Origin: Sphingomonadaceae bacterium
GTDB taxonomy: Bacteria; Pseudomonadota; Alphaproteobacteria; Sphingomonadales; Sphingomonadaceae
Assembly (NCBI GenBank): GCA_029268145.1
Contig: JAJUHA010000001.1
Coordinates: 62,001 to 126,000 of the forward strand
DNA length: 64,000 nt
Direction: 5' to 3'
The notes beneath the pieces are model-generated. The model was not told the DNA's origin. It made no database searches and worked only from the letters and a program-made list of their open reading frames with translations. Position numbers and translations under genes: made by a program. Shown one piece after another: positions 26,801 to 33,494 of the stretch. Within the stretch, counting starts at the first letter, position 1; every line of letters starts with the position of its first letter.

Positions 26801-27547
26801 AGCGGGGTCACGCTCGCGCTTGGCGAGGGCGTCACCCTCGGCGTGGCGATGCTGCAGCAGGTCACGGAAAGCAGGGACGACACCGCCCGCGCCGGCGGCT
26901 TCTCCCGCGCGCGCGTGTCGACGGCCCGGCTCGACGCCGACCTCGGCGACGGGCTGCACCTTGCAGCCGCAGTCGCCGGCGGCTCGACCGCGTTCCGCGG
27001 CAGCAGGGCCGTGCCCGGCCCTGCCGGCCCGGTCGAGACCCGGCTTGCCGCCAGCGCGCCCATGGTCGGGTTCGATGCCAGGCTCGGCTGGTCCCTCGCG
27101 CCGCAGGGGCCGCTCGCCATCGAGGTCGGGCCGCGGTTCGCCTTCCGCCATGTCGGGCTGGGCGCGGCTGGCGAGGCCGGGACGGCCGGGCTGGCAGTGT
27201 CGGTCGAGGAGGCCCGGCACCGCCGCGTCGAGGGCGCGCTCGGCATCCGCTTGGCGCTTGCCGACCGGCCCGTCGGGCCCTTCCGCCTCTCGGGCCAGTT
27301 CGGAACCGAGCTCATCCACCGGTTCGGCAGCGGCGGCGAGACGATGACGGCCCGGTTCCACGACATGCCCGACTTCCGGTTCGATCTCGAGAGCGTCACG
27401 GCCCCGCGCACCCGGGTGGGGCTCATGGCCGGCCTTGCCGTGACCCATGCCGAGACCGGCCTGTCGCTCGGGCTCTCGGCTGCGCGCGGCGATGCCCGAA
27501 GCGCGGGCGCGCTCAACCTCGGGGCGAGCCTCCGGCTGGGCTTCTGA
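17849..27547 (+). CDS. Giant autotransporter adhesin-like protein with tandem GGxGxD repeats
   Basis: About 3,232 residues, a type Va secreted protein. A signal peptide (GSLLVGAAIVAMAPALAS) is followed by a roughly 2,900-residue passenger and a C-terminal autotransporter barrel (about residues 2960-3232) ending LGASLRLGF with terminal Phe. The passenger has dozens of units opening with GLxGGxGADxL, like the RTX calcium-binding turn but once per unit. Units run near 59 residues in the first half and are mostly exactly 51 in the second (21512-24427). Late segments such as SGSGDDVVWLGNG carry degenerate repeats before the barrel. ATG 17849 has AGAGAGGTAGGG upstream. It is likely a surface beta-solenoid adhesin or biofilm protein; the ligand is unknown. 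It overlaps the convergent oxyR end by 35 bp. Confidence 0.88.
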   Translation: MRRTRDSRHVRGSLLVGAAIVAMAPALASPPPETRILLPLTTGNDSISVGRLDGSFEPDAGPFGLLGPTLLTGVAADSGNDRVTLSGGGTIAGQIAPFRTYLELPGPGPLLDLFLEAPTYGLLVIGADGGTGSDLLANAARTAVSADGRFVHSDFRMGSPGFPAILNSASLDSRLTVTAVGLGGGEGYNRLLNQNRLDVTSSADIVRTRVTLSMADLGDVPQNIFGTARAVGLEGGGMPFPSGERRMVDAENATAGTLIVSALATGTAPDVSITGATLASPSHAVRTIAEADGMTGSIGHDRLANLGRLESSATSKLLGVEVAITPNSFALPEIVMPDIEVESQASALARGLVAGAGRDLLLNAGTLKLAALTEFLTVSIAIGDLIIDASAIEVLIDPPSTPEKPTGGSVAEVAAMLGGADDDRLTSSGSIDGTASSTVETASVYVAAPINSMTGQEDTKLGTLLGSLSLALSDAASSAALAFASGLDGGSGNDILTSGGSLGLAATAQADTLLLTVDVLGFIDGGEEPGAGESGGKSVNLGLDVYNTSTFAYAGTVGVAGGTGDDSIALLPGSATAVSADARARNLDINVGFTTEDKDVTAKGSAVFARLWAGAEATAVTGGAGADAIASDGAVTATATGLSQSLGITANVDLVKTGANISGAFIDTALISEATAVGILAEDAADSVSATAPILVSAGSDAESIGIDLGVTIATEKGMAGSGSALFSTTESRARARGIERNPLLLLGLEGAAGPTLLAPGATLLSTASADLQRIAVGLNVTVAMKGFALGVSLLSADSLASADAAGLTGSAAADAVTAEGAISALATTDSVSSITGVAVAAASQGVGLGVSLLDGRTDSLAKATGADLGGGNDTASLAGVTASATGKTLNNVNSVSISGAKDGVAAGAALARLTTADQAEATGVAAGAGDDSLILAGPVTATAGSEAELVLVGASLGGVMNGVAAGVTLLQAEGRSGAQAIGVALGEGNDRLAMAAQPLGATATADVSGTSVGVSVEGSYQGVGVGVSVMDFSTTAAAWSAGADGGAGDDMLHATGAADVAAQALATDLGVSVAIGGAVYGVGAGGSALMGETVASADAVGLDGGAGADDLLLGGAGSTTATAEATRTSVAVSGSFAIGAALAGNFLDTSATATAGAAGLRGDGLALPGGADRLRAMGNLDVEARATAAGASYAFAIPIGVVPLGATIADGAVEASATAAGQEGGAGDDLLFAGGRVDTAAAASATSISVSVATVGLNWGDFGTRARGLATGLSGGDGADTLVALGAVSTTASALADMKNVGVVLTGVNITDLGLDASAAATGLSGGSGDDAIEASGGVTAFASASTPIESIDVALTGGSLTTVTNSAEARATGLDGGTGQDHLVSARPIVANALATLSADLIAVSITGATGGDLSATGTARATAVDAGAGDDRADLADTSVLAQALASANAVRVALVGAGAGNAGLLPAVAATGFDGGDGADSLVLRGRLTVAGTAIGESASVTVALTGVALGDEAARADARATGATGGAGADSLRLAEAADVAANAAASTGVTQVTLVGGGMSEPGARADAFAAGLTGGTEDDRLETARTLEVSSRATSAADLVTVVLAGGSLAETRIGATAAAVGLDGGEDADTILAGGDLIVSGAAELATLTTTVTGIGLAGSRVERDARASAAGILGGGGRDMVGTAGLVQARATAGTLARIFSVSLLAAGLEGASTEVLAEATAIDLGAGDDALGADGRIDARATASTVGSSGAVGVAQLLVSDSRTDIAATAAGVHGGAGADDIRLAAALDVRADAQSSALSMTASGLGAIATNADQVTQARATGATGDGEDDRIDLLDTGFVRAFASGEAGNSNLSLLGGIGTSLRLRSEAFATGLAGGDGADRLLVAGRLGVEAIALLDADSRSLTVLGGSFGTTGLYPLARATGLTGGGGADLLVNGPGGDLAVSALAALDLRSAALSVVGGALTEGLARADAAAVGMEAGEGDDAVLSSGAAAVSATARVDSRASGFSVVGATGNVTDLRAAAVARGIDAGSGNDAVELTGAFDVAALAIGEHEAASFSAIGLAAGLSAIATDARSVGILTGAGSNGVWTGGAGALTVTANAETSASSSTRVGIGAATGRSALSAFARSTGIEGGTGADTVAIAAPVVARATPFVSIGSTQTSFVGGNGSESAGLARGEARGLLDAAGGTVVEVMAPVTAGVEALAFGSGAASTTLAGTTNLAARIRVEGVAEGLRFDGSGGDQVTIGASVRAQLASTVRSDVTVTSGALFSDGIARTIAETLVEGAGLVDPAGAGAIDILGGTVVEAVALPGDRRTLQRTTFARSVSFGKTDGLDVDAFSHATSFGAATLGGLRIETDRRDVTNRGTITARNQLLLVSVAEGFGNSGVFGEATTDARTIAGASTVVGVDGGKTLALDNRGRIEAYQFPVLAATAIANGTGQGFSDPDAEAHAIANLGGLRSIGVQLLGGEIANSGAIAAGTAPVVDRARSLAQRQPGEGGRVDAFAFVTIDASNSSAFGIRSEGAGAVRILNSGSISAAATPQINALAEAFGTGSDGDAFAQILITALNTFAVGIETGDGDDVIENSGSVSANAAVRIDAAAGARRGNGDPGSRTITPITSSETVGIRTGSGNDQVTNTGLVDAQDRIAIDSGSGDDVVWLGNGSETRGNVLLASGNDLLHLSGKTVIPQLVDGGAGTDQLTAIGDHLLQGSHAGFERVLKQGEGVLDLGANSWTSSDWMRIEQGIVRTRSTGFTSATHTLTAVIQPDGTNGQLLFTGNAAIPRGKAIVEKGGPGPFVDGTVWDVIRSDAGLNLVQLGIVLPDPTAMVSFSSSLFNSRRLRVEVDVKPMAGMAPAGEARSLARALDRATPLATGDVARAITHLQALPTAGEVGAALSAMAPRLAPLSLQSGAAALESALAVTAAASGKAQPLPGLALVAGEGGAGQGWAASFDRAPAFGGTPVPGQVAGYASGVTLALGEGVTLGVAMLQQVTESRDDTARAGGFSRARVSTARLDADLGDGLHLAAAVAGGSTAFRGSRAVPGPAGPVETRLAASAPMVGFDARLGWSLAPQGPLAIEVGPRFAFRHVGLGAAGEAGTAGLAVSVEEARHRRVEGALGIRLALADRPVGPFRLSGQFGTELIHRFGSGGETMTARFHDMPDFRFDLESVTAPRTRVGLMAGLAVTHAETGLSLGLSAARGDARSAGALNLGASLRLGF
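21512..24427 (+). repeat. 51-residue tandem repeat array in the autotransporter passenger
   Basis: Nineteen consecutive units tile this stretch. I counted residues unit by unit: sixteen are exactly 51 residues, one is 50 and two are 53. The consensus is roughly G[LIF]xGGxGADxLxxxGxLxVxA with a second strand VxVxLxG and a closing AxARAT. Sequence identity between units is low at both DNA and protein level, so the array is old and not a recent slippage product. The fixed length argues for a structural period of a beta-solenoid. Confidence 0.85.
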
Positions 27548-28487
27548 CCGGCCGGCCGGCCGGCGCGCCGGGCGCAGGGCCGCGCATCGCCTCGGCTGCC
27601 TTGCGCAGCTCGGCCGCGAGCAGGCGGAACTCGCTGGCGCGGGGCGAGGTCGGGCGCCAGACGAGCGCAATCCGCCGGCTGGCGCGGGGGCTGTCGAGCG
27701 GGCGCGTCTCGACCTGGGTGCTGGCGAGGATGCCCGCATCGACCGCGAGCCGCGGCAGGAAGGTGCAGCCGATCCGGTTCTCGACCATCTGGACGAGGGT
27801 GTGGAGCGATGTCCCGAGCACGGCGGCGTCAGCCCGGAGCCCTGCGCGTCCGCAGGCGGCGAGCGCATGGTCCTTGAGGCAGTGGCCATCCTCGAGCAGG
27901 AGCAGGCGCTCCTGCGGCAGGGTGGCCGGATCGACCTCGGCCGGCGGCTCGGGAAGATCCGCCGGGTGGAAGGCGAGCAGGATGGGATCGTCGAACAGCA
28001 CGTCCGCCTCGACATCGCCGCAGGCCCAGGGAAGCGCGAGCAGCACGCAGTCGAGCTCGCCGCGGGCAAGGAGCGCGCAGGCCTGGTCCGACTGTTCCTC
28101 CCGCAGGTAGAGCCGGAGCTCGGGCCAGGCGGCGCGAAGCCCGGGGAGGAGACGCGGGAGAAGGAAGGGCGCGATCGTCGGGATCACGCCGAGGCGCAGC
28201 TCGCCGGCGAGCGGCCGCCCGGAGGCACGGGCCAGCTCGGCGATGGCCTCGGCCTCGGCAAGGAGCCGCCAGGCCCGTTCGACCACCTGGTCGCCGAGCG
28301 GCGTGAAGCGGACGACCCGGCGGGTGCGTTCGACGAGGACGGAGGACAGCAGGGTCTCGAGCTCGCGGATCCCCGCCGAAAGGGTGGACTGGCTGACATG
28401 GCAGGCATCGGCGGCGCGGCCGAAATGGCCGGTGCGGTGGAGCGCGACGAGATACTGGAGCTGCTTGATGGTCGGCAGATAGATCAT
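27513..28487 (-). CDS. oxyR: LysR-family hydrogen-peroxide-sensing regulator OxyR
   Basis: About 324 residues. The N-terminal LysR helix-turn-helix is FGRAADACHVSQSTLSAGI. The regulatory domain carries LLEDGHCLKDHALAACG with Cys203 and Cys212 nine residues apart, matching the redox pair Cys199/Cys208 of E. coli OxyR. ATG 28487 is chosen because MIYLPTIKQLQYL is the usual OxyR N-terminus; the track start adds 12 doubtful residues. It is divergent from ahpC, which it very likely activates, through a 149-bp region with inverted ATCGTTC/GAACGAT arms. Its 3' end overlaps the autotransporter gene by 35 bp on the opposite strand. Confidence 0.93.
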   Translation of the reverse strand: MIYLPTIKQLQYLVALHRTGHFGRAADACHVSQSTLSAGIRELETLLSSVLVERTRRVVRFTPLGDQVVERAWRLLAEAEAIAELARASGRPLAGELRLGVIPTIAPFLLPRLLPGLRAAWPELRLYLREEQSDQACALLARGELDCVLLALPWACGDVEADVLFDDPILLAFHPADLPEPPAEVDPATLPQERLLLLEDGHCLKDHALAACGRAGLRADAAVLGTSLHTLVQMVENRIGCTFLPRLAVDAGILASTQVETRPLDSPRASRRIALVWRPTSPRASEFRLLAAELRKAAEAMRGPAPGAPAGRPVRSPAGGSPRG

Positions 28488-28500
28488 CGTGGCAGGACTA

Positions 28501-28546
28501 ATCGTTCCAGACGATGACTTCAATCGCTTTATCCGCCTTGAACGAT
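28501..28546. promoter_or_regulatory. oxyR-ahpC divergent control region, possible OxyR site
   Basis: ATCGTTC at 28501-28507 is matched by GAACGAT at 28540-28546, an inverted repeat with a 32-bp spacer, in an AT-richer pocket than its surroundings. OxyR tetramers contact extended dyads of about this size between divergent oxyR and target genes. The motif does not match the E. coli consensus closely, so the call rests on position and symmetry. Confidence 0.45.
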
Positions 28547-28636
28547 GATCCGATTCGTCCTATTTGCAGTGCAGCACGGCGATGCCGCCGTGCCCGCGTT
28601 TTCCCAGCCACACGAGACAGTTGGAAAGGTGTGCAG

Positions 28637-29179
28637 ATGCTCACGATCGGCGACAGGCTTCCCGAATTCAGGGTTTCGGTGCAGCAGGGCGTGGACAAGC
28701 TTCCCGCCGGCGAGGTGCTGACCGACAAGGACTTCCCCGGCAAGTGGAAGATCCTCTTCTGGTGGCCGAAGGACTTCACCTTCATCTGCCCGACGGAGAT
28801 CATCGGCTATGGCGAGCTCGCCAGGGAGTTCGCCGATCGCGACGCGGTGCTGATCGGCGCCTCGACCGACACCGATTTCGTCCACTTCGCCTGGCGCAAG
28901 TCGGACGAGCGGCTGGCCAAGTGCGACTTCCCTTGGATTGCCGACAACAAGCAGGAGCTGGCCAGGGCGCTCGGGATTCTCGACAAGGACGCCGGCGTGG
29001 CGCTTCGTGCGACCTTCATCATCGACCCGAACAACATCATCCAGCACGTGACCGTGAACGGCCTCAACCAGGGCCGCTCGCCGCAGGAGACGCTGCGGAA
29101 CCTCGATGCGCTCCAGACGGACGAGCTCTGCCCGTGCAACTGGACCAAGGGCGAGGAGACGCTGAAGCCCGCCGCCTGA
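28637..29179 (+). CDS. ahpC: Alkyl hydroperoxide reductase C-type peroxiredoxin
   Basis: Peroxiredoxin of 180 residues. The peroxidatic cysteine is Cys51 in DFTFICPTEI, and resolving cysteines lie near the C-terminus in ELCPCNW (Cys165/167). It reduces H2O2 and organic hydroperoxides in the cytoplasm. ATG 28637 has GGAAAGG upstream; the track ORF adds 41 residues of leader. It is divergent from oxyR and followed by ahpD, the reductase partner known from mycobacterial AhpC/AhpD systems. No ahpF is seen. A GC-rich hairpin lies between ahpC and ahpD, so their expression may be uneven. Confidence 0.93.
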   Translation: MLTIGDRLPEFRVSVQQGVDKLPAGEVLTDKDFPGKWKILFWWPKDFTFICPTEIIGYGELAREFADRDAVLIGASTDTDFVHFAWRKSDERLAKCDFPWIADNKQELARALGILDKDAGVALRATFIIDPNNIIQHVTVNGLNQGRSPQETLRNLDALQTDELCPCNWTKGEETLKPAA

Positions 29180-29196
29180 GGCCCGACGACAGGAGG

Positions 29197-29224
29197 GGGC
29201 CGGGCGGCTGCCGTCGCCCGGCCC
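29197..29224 (+). terminator. Hairpin between ahpC and ahpD
   Basis: GGGCCGGGCG (29197-29206) pairs perfectly with CGCCCGGCCC (29215-29224) around an 8-nt loop and is followed by TTCGCTTTCCC. The stem is strong but the T-tract is poor. It may be a partial terminator or an mRNA-stabilising element that keeps ahpC transcripts more abundant than ahpD. Confidence 0.55.
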
Positions 29225-29267
29225 TTCGCTTTCCCGCCCGCGCGCCGGGCGCCACCGGAGTTTGCCC

Positions 29268-29786
29268 ATGGCTCTTGCCGAACTCGCCCAGACCCTTCCC
29301 GACTATGCCAAGGACCTGCGGCTCAACCTTTCCTCGCTGATGAGCGATGCAGCGCTGACCGACCAGCAGAAGTTCGGAACGCTGCTGGCCTGCGCGCTGG
29401 CGACGGGCGTGTCGCCGCTTGTTGCAGCCGCGGACGCCGAGGCTGGCGCGAAGCTTTCCCCCGAGGCCGTCCACGCCGCCCGGGCCGCCGCTGCCATCAT
29501 GGCGATGAACAATGTCTACTACCGCTTCACCCATCTCGCCTCGAACCCCGAGTATCGCACGCTGCCGGCGCGGCTGCGGATGAACGTCATCGGCGCGCCG
29601 GGGATCGAGAAGGCGGACTTCGAGCTGTTCTGCCTCGCCGTCTCGGCCATCAACGGCTGCGGCGCCTGCGTGGACAGCCACGAGAAGGTGCTGAAGCAGC
29701 ATGGCGTGAAGACCGAGACCATCCAGGCCGCGGTGCGCCTCGCCAGCGTGGTCAACGCGGTCGGCGCCGTGCTGCGCACCCTGTAG
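29268..29786 (+). CDS. ahpD: Alkyl hydroperoxidase AhpD
   Basis: Helical protein of about 172 residues with the AhpD active site CGACVDSHEKVLKQHG: Cys131-x2-Cys134 and the proton-relay His138. AhpD passes electrons to AhpC and has weak peroxidase activity itself; in mycobacteria it is re-reduced by lipoamide from dihydrolipoamide acyltransferase/dehydrogenase. ATG 29268 is used instead of the TTG two codons upstream. It lies 88 bp after ahpC, with a GC-rich hairpin between them. Placement next to oxyR and ahpC supports peroxide control. Confidence 0.93.
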   Translation: MALAELAQTLPDYAKDLRLNLSSLMSDAALTDQQKFGTLLACALATGVSPLVAAADAEAGAKLSPEAVHAARAAAAIMAMNNVYYRFTHLASNPEYRTLPARLRMNVIGAPGIEKADFELFCLAVSAINGCGACVDSHEKVLKQHGVKTETIQAAVRLASVVNAVGAVLRTL

Positions 29787-29817
29787 CCGGCGGCGGGCGG
29801 GCATGGCAGGGTGGGGC

Positions 29818-30696
29818 ATGGTCCGCCCTGCCCTTGCCGCGCTGCTCGCGCTCTCGCCGCCGGCTGCCGCGGCAGCACCGCCGTCACCTGCCGAGATCGT
29901 TGCCGCCGCGCCGGCCGAGGCCTGGCAGGCGATCCCCGCCGAGGAGCTGCTGATCCTCGCGTTCGCCGGCGGACGGCAGCTCATCGTCCAGCTCGCCCCG
30001 GAGTTCGCGCCCGCGCATGTCGCCAACATCCGCAGGCTCGTTCGCGACGGCTGGTATGTCCGCCACGCCGCGATCGTCCGCGTCCAGGAGAATTATGTGG
30101 TCCAGTGGGGCGATCCGACCGGCAAGGCACCGCTGCCCGCCGGCGTCGCGCCATGGCCAGGAGACGGCTACGAGCGGCCCGGCACGCCGGCGGGCTTCGT
30201 GGCCCTCCCCTTCGCCGACGCCTATGGCGCGACGGTCGGCCACGCGGAGGGCTGGGCCATAGCCACCGACGGCGCGGCCCACTGGCTGCCGCACTGCCCC
30301 GGCATGGTGGGCGTTGGCCGGGACATGCCGCCCGATACCGGCACGGGAGCAGAGCTCTACCTGGTGATCGGCCACGGGCCGCGCCACCTCGACCGCAACA
30401 TCGCCCTCGTCGGCCGGGTGCTCGAGGGCAGCGAGGCCCTCTCTTCCCTACCGCGCGGAACCGGGGCGCTCGGCTTCCATGCGTCCGCCGACCAGCATGT
30501 GAAGCTCGTCTCGGCGCGGCTCGGCGCGGACCTGCCCGAAGCCGAACGGCCGCGGTTCGAGGTGCTGCGCAGCGACAGCCCGGCCTTCGCTGCCTATGTG
30601 GACGCCCGCGCCAGCCGGCGCGATGCCTTCTTCGTGCGGCCGGCAGGTGGCGCCGACATCTTCAACCTCCCGCCGCCGACCCGCCGGCGGCCATGA
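29818..30696 (+). CDS. Cyclophilin-type peptidyl-prolyl cis-trans isomerase, exported
   Basis: About 292 residues with a signal peptide ([20 protein letters not shown]). The cyclophilin domain shows [18 protein letters not shown], then [14 protein letters not shown], corresponding to the family QGGDPTG with a Trp replacing the first Gly, and a later [16 protein letters not shown]. It is larger than simple PpiA proteins (about 190), with inserted loops and a C-terminal extension. It probably folds periplasmic or outer-membrane proteins. The start may be ATG 29803 or 29818; the second gives a cleaner signal peptide. Replacement of the arginine-containing active-site strand has not been checked in detail. 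Confidence 0.82.
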   Translation: MVRPALAALLALSPPAAAAAPPSPAEIVAAAPAEAWQAIPAEELLILAFAGGRQLIVQLAPEFAPAHVANIRRLVRDGWYVRHAAIVRVQENYVVQWGDPTGKAPLPAGVAPWPGDGYERPGTPAGFVALPFADAYGATVGHAEGWAIATDGAAHWLPHCPGMVGVGRDMPPDTGTGAELYLVIGHGPRHLDRNIALVGRVLEGSEALSSLPRGTGALGFHASADQHVKLVSARLGADLPEAERPRFEVLRSDSPAFAAYVDARASRRDAFFVRPAGGADIFNLPPPTRRRP

Positions 30697-30760
30697 CCGG
30701 GGGGCTGGCGCTCGCGCCCGGCGGCGCCTATGTCGGGCGTTCAGGCGGCAGGACACGCGC

Positions 30761-31432
30761 ATGGGCCTTGGTTCCTATCTGGCGAGCGTGAAGGCGCGGG
30801 ATCCGGCGCCGCGGTCGCGGCTCGAGATCCTCACCTACCCGGGCGTCTGGGCGCTCGCCCTGCACCGGGTGGCCCATGCGCTCTACCGGGCGCGCCTCTT
30901 CCTGCTCGCGCGCATGGTCAACCACCTCAGCCGCTTCCTGACCGCGATCGACATCCACCCCGGCGCCCGGATCGGCCGCAACCTCTTCATCGACCATGGC
31001 TTCGTCGTCATCGGTGAGACCGCCGAAATCGGCGACAATGTGACCATCTACCAGGGCAGCACGCTCGGCGGCACCAACCCGACCTCGGGCCAGGGCGGCA
31101 AGCGCCACCCGACCATCGGCAATGACGTCGTCATCTCGCTGGGTGCTGCGATCCTCGGCCCCATCCGGGTCGGCGATGGTGCCAGGATTGGCGCCAATGC
31201 GGTGGTCACCAGGGATGTGCCGGCGGGCGCGACCATGGTCGGGATTCCCGCCAAGCCGGTCCCGGTCGTCGTCAGGGAGGAGCCGGCCTTCGTGCCCTAT
31301 GGCACGCCCTGCTCGGAGAAGTTCGATCCCGTCACCCAGAGGGAGGAACTGCTCCGCTGCGAGATTGCTGCGCTGAGGGCCCGGCTCGAGGCGCTCGAGC
31401 GGGCGACCGGCAGGACGTCAGACGCCGCGTGA
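30761..31432 (+). CDS. cysE: Serine O-acetyltransferase
   Basis: About 223 residues. The N-terminal helices ([19 protein letters not shown]) are followed by a left-handed beta-helix of hexapeptide repeats, with [19 protein letters not shown] and the catalytic region [20 protein letters not shown], ending in [20 protein letters not shown]. It transfers acetyl from acetyl-CoA to serine, the first step of cysteine synthesis. It lacks the long N-terminus of E. coli CysE (273 residues), so it is the short form. ATG 30761 is in the right place; the track ORF start (30596) lies inside the previous gene. Its stop overlaps the next gene by GTGA. Confidence 0.92.
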   Translation: MGLGSYLASVKARDPAPRSRLEILTYPGVWALALHRVAHALYRARLFLLARMVNHLSRFLTAIDIHPGARIGRNLFIDHGFVVIGETAEIGDNVTIYQGSTLGGTNPTSGQGGKRHPTIGNDVVISLGAAILGPIRVGDGARIGANAVVTRDVPAGATMVGIPAKPVPVVVREEPAFVPYGTPCSEKFDPVTQREELLRCEIAALRARLEALERATGRTSDAA

Positions 31433-31761
31433 CGGGGATCGTTCCGCTCCGCCAGCGGCCCCAGGTGGTGTTCGCGCGCGCCGAGCTCGATCTCATCATG
31501 CAGCTCTACGGCCGGATGGTCGCCGCCGGCCACTGGCGCGACTATGCGATCGACCTCGCGCCCTCGGCCGCGACCTTCAGCGCCTTCCGCCGGGCCGCCG
31601 AGCGGCCGGAATACCGGATCATCAAGGATCCGCGCGCGAGGCAGGGCCCCTATGCGCTGGTCTCGGAAGCCGGCGCCGTGCTGAAGCGCGGCCATGACCT
31701 CGCCGCCGTGCTGGCGCCGGTCAAGCGCCGCCTCATGAAGCTGGTCGACGCCGAGGCCTAG
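31429..31761 (+). CDS. DUF2794 family protein
   Basis: Small soluble protein of 110 residues, read from GTG 31429, whose GTGA overlaps the cysE stop. The conserved look is [35 protein letters not shown] and [18 protein letters not shown], typical of the DUF2794 family found in Alphaproteobacteria. The function is unknown. Coupling to cysE suggests it is made together with it but does not prove a shared role. Its TAG shares the tetramer CTAG with the stop of the convergent SDR gene. Confidence 0.82.
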   Translation: MTGIVPLRQRPQVVFARAELDLIMQLYGRMVAAGHWRDYAIDLAPSAATFSAFRRAAERPEYRIIKDPRARQGPYALVSEAGAVLKRGHDLAAVLAPVKRRLMKLVDAEA

Positions 31762-32537
31762 GCGCCGAACAGCTCGGCCGAGGTCGGGTTGCGCCGGAGC
31801 GTGAGGCCGCCGTTCACCTGCAGCGCCTGCCCGGTCATGAAGCATTCGTCCGAAGCCGCGAAGACGGCGGCGGCAGCCAGATCCTCGACCGTTCCGATCC
31901 GGCCGAGCGGATATTCGCGCGCGAACTTCGCCTCGAGGCCGGGCACCTGCATGGCGTCTGCCGTCATCGGCGAGGCCATGAGGCCGGGAACGAGCGAATT
32001 GGCCCGGATTCCCTTCGCCCCATACTGGTTGGCGATGCAGCGGATGAGGGCGTCGCCTGCCGCCTTGGTGGCGATGTAGGCGGCGTGGTTGTCGATGACC
32101 CGGTCGGTCGTCGCCGAGGAGATCTGGAGGATCGCCCCGCCGCCCTGCGCGGCCATCACCGGCACGAAGGCCTGGAGCAGATGGTGCACGCCCTTGAACT
32201 GGAGCGCGGACATGAGCTCGAGATCCTCCTCGGTCACGTCCTCGAGCGCACGCAGCAGGCCGACCCCGGCGCAGTTGACGAGGATGTCGACCCGCCCGCC
32301 GAGCCTTGCCAGCGCCGCGTCGCGCAGCGCCTCCACCTCGGCGCGATGGCGGATGTCGACGAGCGCATGATGGCCGCCGATCTCGGCTGCGAGCGCCTTC
32401 AGGGGCTCCTCGCGCCGGCCGGCGACAAGGACGGTCGCGCCTTCCTGCGCGAAGCGCCGGGCGATGGCCTGGCCGGCATTGTCCTTGCCCGCCGCGCCGA
32501 CGATGACAGCGGTCTTGGCCGCGAGACGCCCGCTCAT
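31758..32537 (-). CDS. Short-chain dehydrogenase/reductase
   Basis: About 259 residues. The N-terminal VIVGAAGKDNAGQAIA is a variant of the TGxxxGxG cofactor loop. It also has VDILVNCAGVG (NAG motif), catalytic SSATT and YIATK (Tyr-x3-Lys), and the C-terminal FMTGQALQVNGGLTL. It oxidises or reduces a hydroxyacyl or other alcohol substrate with NAD(P). ATG 32537 overlaps the nitronate-monooxygenase stop (ATGA). It is the last gene of the beta-oxidation operon, so a 3-hydroxyacyl or related CoA substrate is plausible. The substrate is not determined by sequence. Confidence 0.9.
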   Translation of the reverse strand: MSGRLAAKTAVIVGAAGKDNAGQAIARRFAQEGATVLVAGRREEPLKALAAEIGGHHALVDIRHRAEVEALRDAALARLGGRVDILVNCAGVGLLRALEDVTEEDLELMSALQFKGVHHLLQAFVPVMAAQGGGAILQISSATTDRVIDNHAAYIATKAAGDALIRCIANQYGAKGIRANSLVPGLMASPMTADAMQVPGLEAKFAREYPLGRIGTVEDLAAAAVFAASDECFMTGQALQVNGGLTLRRNPTSAELFGA

Positions 32538-33493
32538 GCCGCAAGCCTTCCGAGCTGGCCGAGCACGGCCTCGGCTTCCGCCACGGTGCGCTCGACGATT
32601 GTGCGGCACGGCAGGATCTCGTGGACGCCGCCGCCGCCCTGGCCGGCGGCAAAGCACATAGTCTCGGGGTCGAGATTCTCGGTCACGCCCGCGATCGGGC
32701 CCAGCCGGTTCGCCTGCGCGGACTCCATGGCCTGGAGCGGGAAGGGCTTGGCCGGCTCCTTCTCGAACCGCTCGGTCGTCCGGTTGCGGATGGCACGCAG
32801 CGTCTTGCCGGTGAAGCCGCGCGAAATGACGGTGTCGGCCTCGCTCATCTTCACGATTGCCTCCTTGTAGAGCTGCCCGGCATGGGCCTCCTCGCTCGCG
32901 ATGAAGCGGGTGCCCATCCAGACGCCGACGCAGCCGAGCGCGAGCGCAGCCGCCAGCCCGCGGCCGTCATAGAGGCCGCCGGCGGCAACCACGGGAATCT
33001 TCACGGCATCGACCACCTGCGGCCAGAGCGCGACCGAAGCGACGGCCCCGGTGTGCCCGCCGCCCTCGGTGCCCTGGGCGATGACGAGGTCGCAGCCGGC
33101 CTGTTCGGCCTTGATGGCATGCTCGACCTTGCCGACCATGGCGGCGACGAGGATCCCGGCATCCTTGAGCTGCCGGACGATCGGGTAGGGAACCCCGAGC
33201 CCGGCGATGAAGGCCTTCGCGCCATGGGCGATGATGATCTCGACCGAGGCGGTCAGGCTCTCGGGCTGGGCGGCGAGGAGATCGACCCCGAACGGCCGGT
33301 CGGTCAGCTCACGGACCCGCTTCATCTGGGATTCGATGAACTTCGGGCTCGTTCCCGCCATGCCGAGCGAGCCGAACCCGCCCGCCTCGGAGACGGCCGC
33401 GCACACCTCCGCGTAGGAGACTCCGCCCATGCCGGCGAGCATGACCGGGTGCTCCACGCCGAGCAGGTCGCACAGGACGGTCCTGAGCGCCAT
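32534..33493 (-). CDS. Nitronate monooxygenase family flavoprotein
   Basis: FMN-dependent TIM-barrel protein of 319 residues (2-nitropropane dioxygenase/FabK superfamily). It opens with LGVEHPVMLAGMGGVSYAEV and has the FMN-binding IAQGTEGGGHTG, PVVAAGGLYDGRGLAAAL and LGCVGVWMGTRF segments. Family members oxidise nitronates or act as enoyl reductases. It starts at ATG 33493, 1 bp from the FadB-like stop, inside the beta-oxidation operon. Members in fatty-acid operons are common in sphingomonads, and the physiological role there is not settled. Confidence 0.87.
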   Translation of the reverse strand: MALRTVLCDLLGVEHPVMLAGMGGVSYAEVCAAVSEAGGFGSLGMAGTSPKFIESQMKRVRELTDRPFGVDLLAAQPESLTASVEIIIAHGAKAFIAGLGVPYPIVRQLKDAGILVAAMVGKVEHAIKAEQAGCDLVIAQGTEGGGHTGAVASVALWPQVVDAVKIPVVAAGGLYDGRGLAAALALGCVGVWMGTRFIASEEAHAGQLYKEAIVKMSEADTVISRGFTGKTLRAIRNRTTERFEKEPAKPFPLQAMESAQANRLGPIAGVTENLDPETMCFAAGQGGGGVHEILPCRTIVERTVAEAEAVLGQLGRLAA

Positions 33494-33494
33494 C

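Noticed and set aside
27548-27575. CCGGCCGG run after the autotransporter as a terminator
   Set aside because: The run lies inside the oxyR flank and is simple GC repetition. It has no defined loop or T-tract, so I do not call it a terminator.
21716-28069. 2117-aa minus-strand ORF, antisense to the autotransporter and running across oxyR
   Set aside because: It is an Arg/Gly/Ala-rich shadow produced by GC bias. It crosses the real oxyR frame and has no recognisable domain; the plus-strand autotransporter has a signal peptide, repeats and a barrel.
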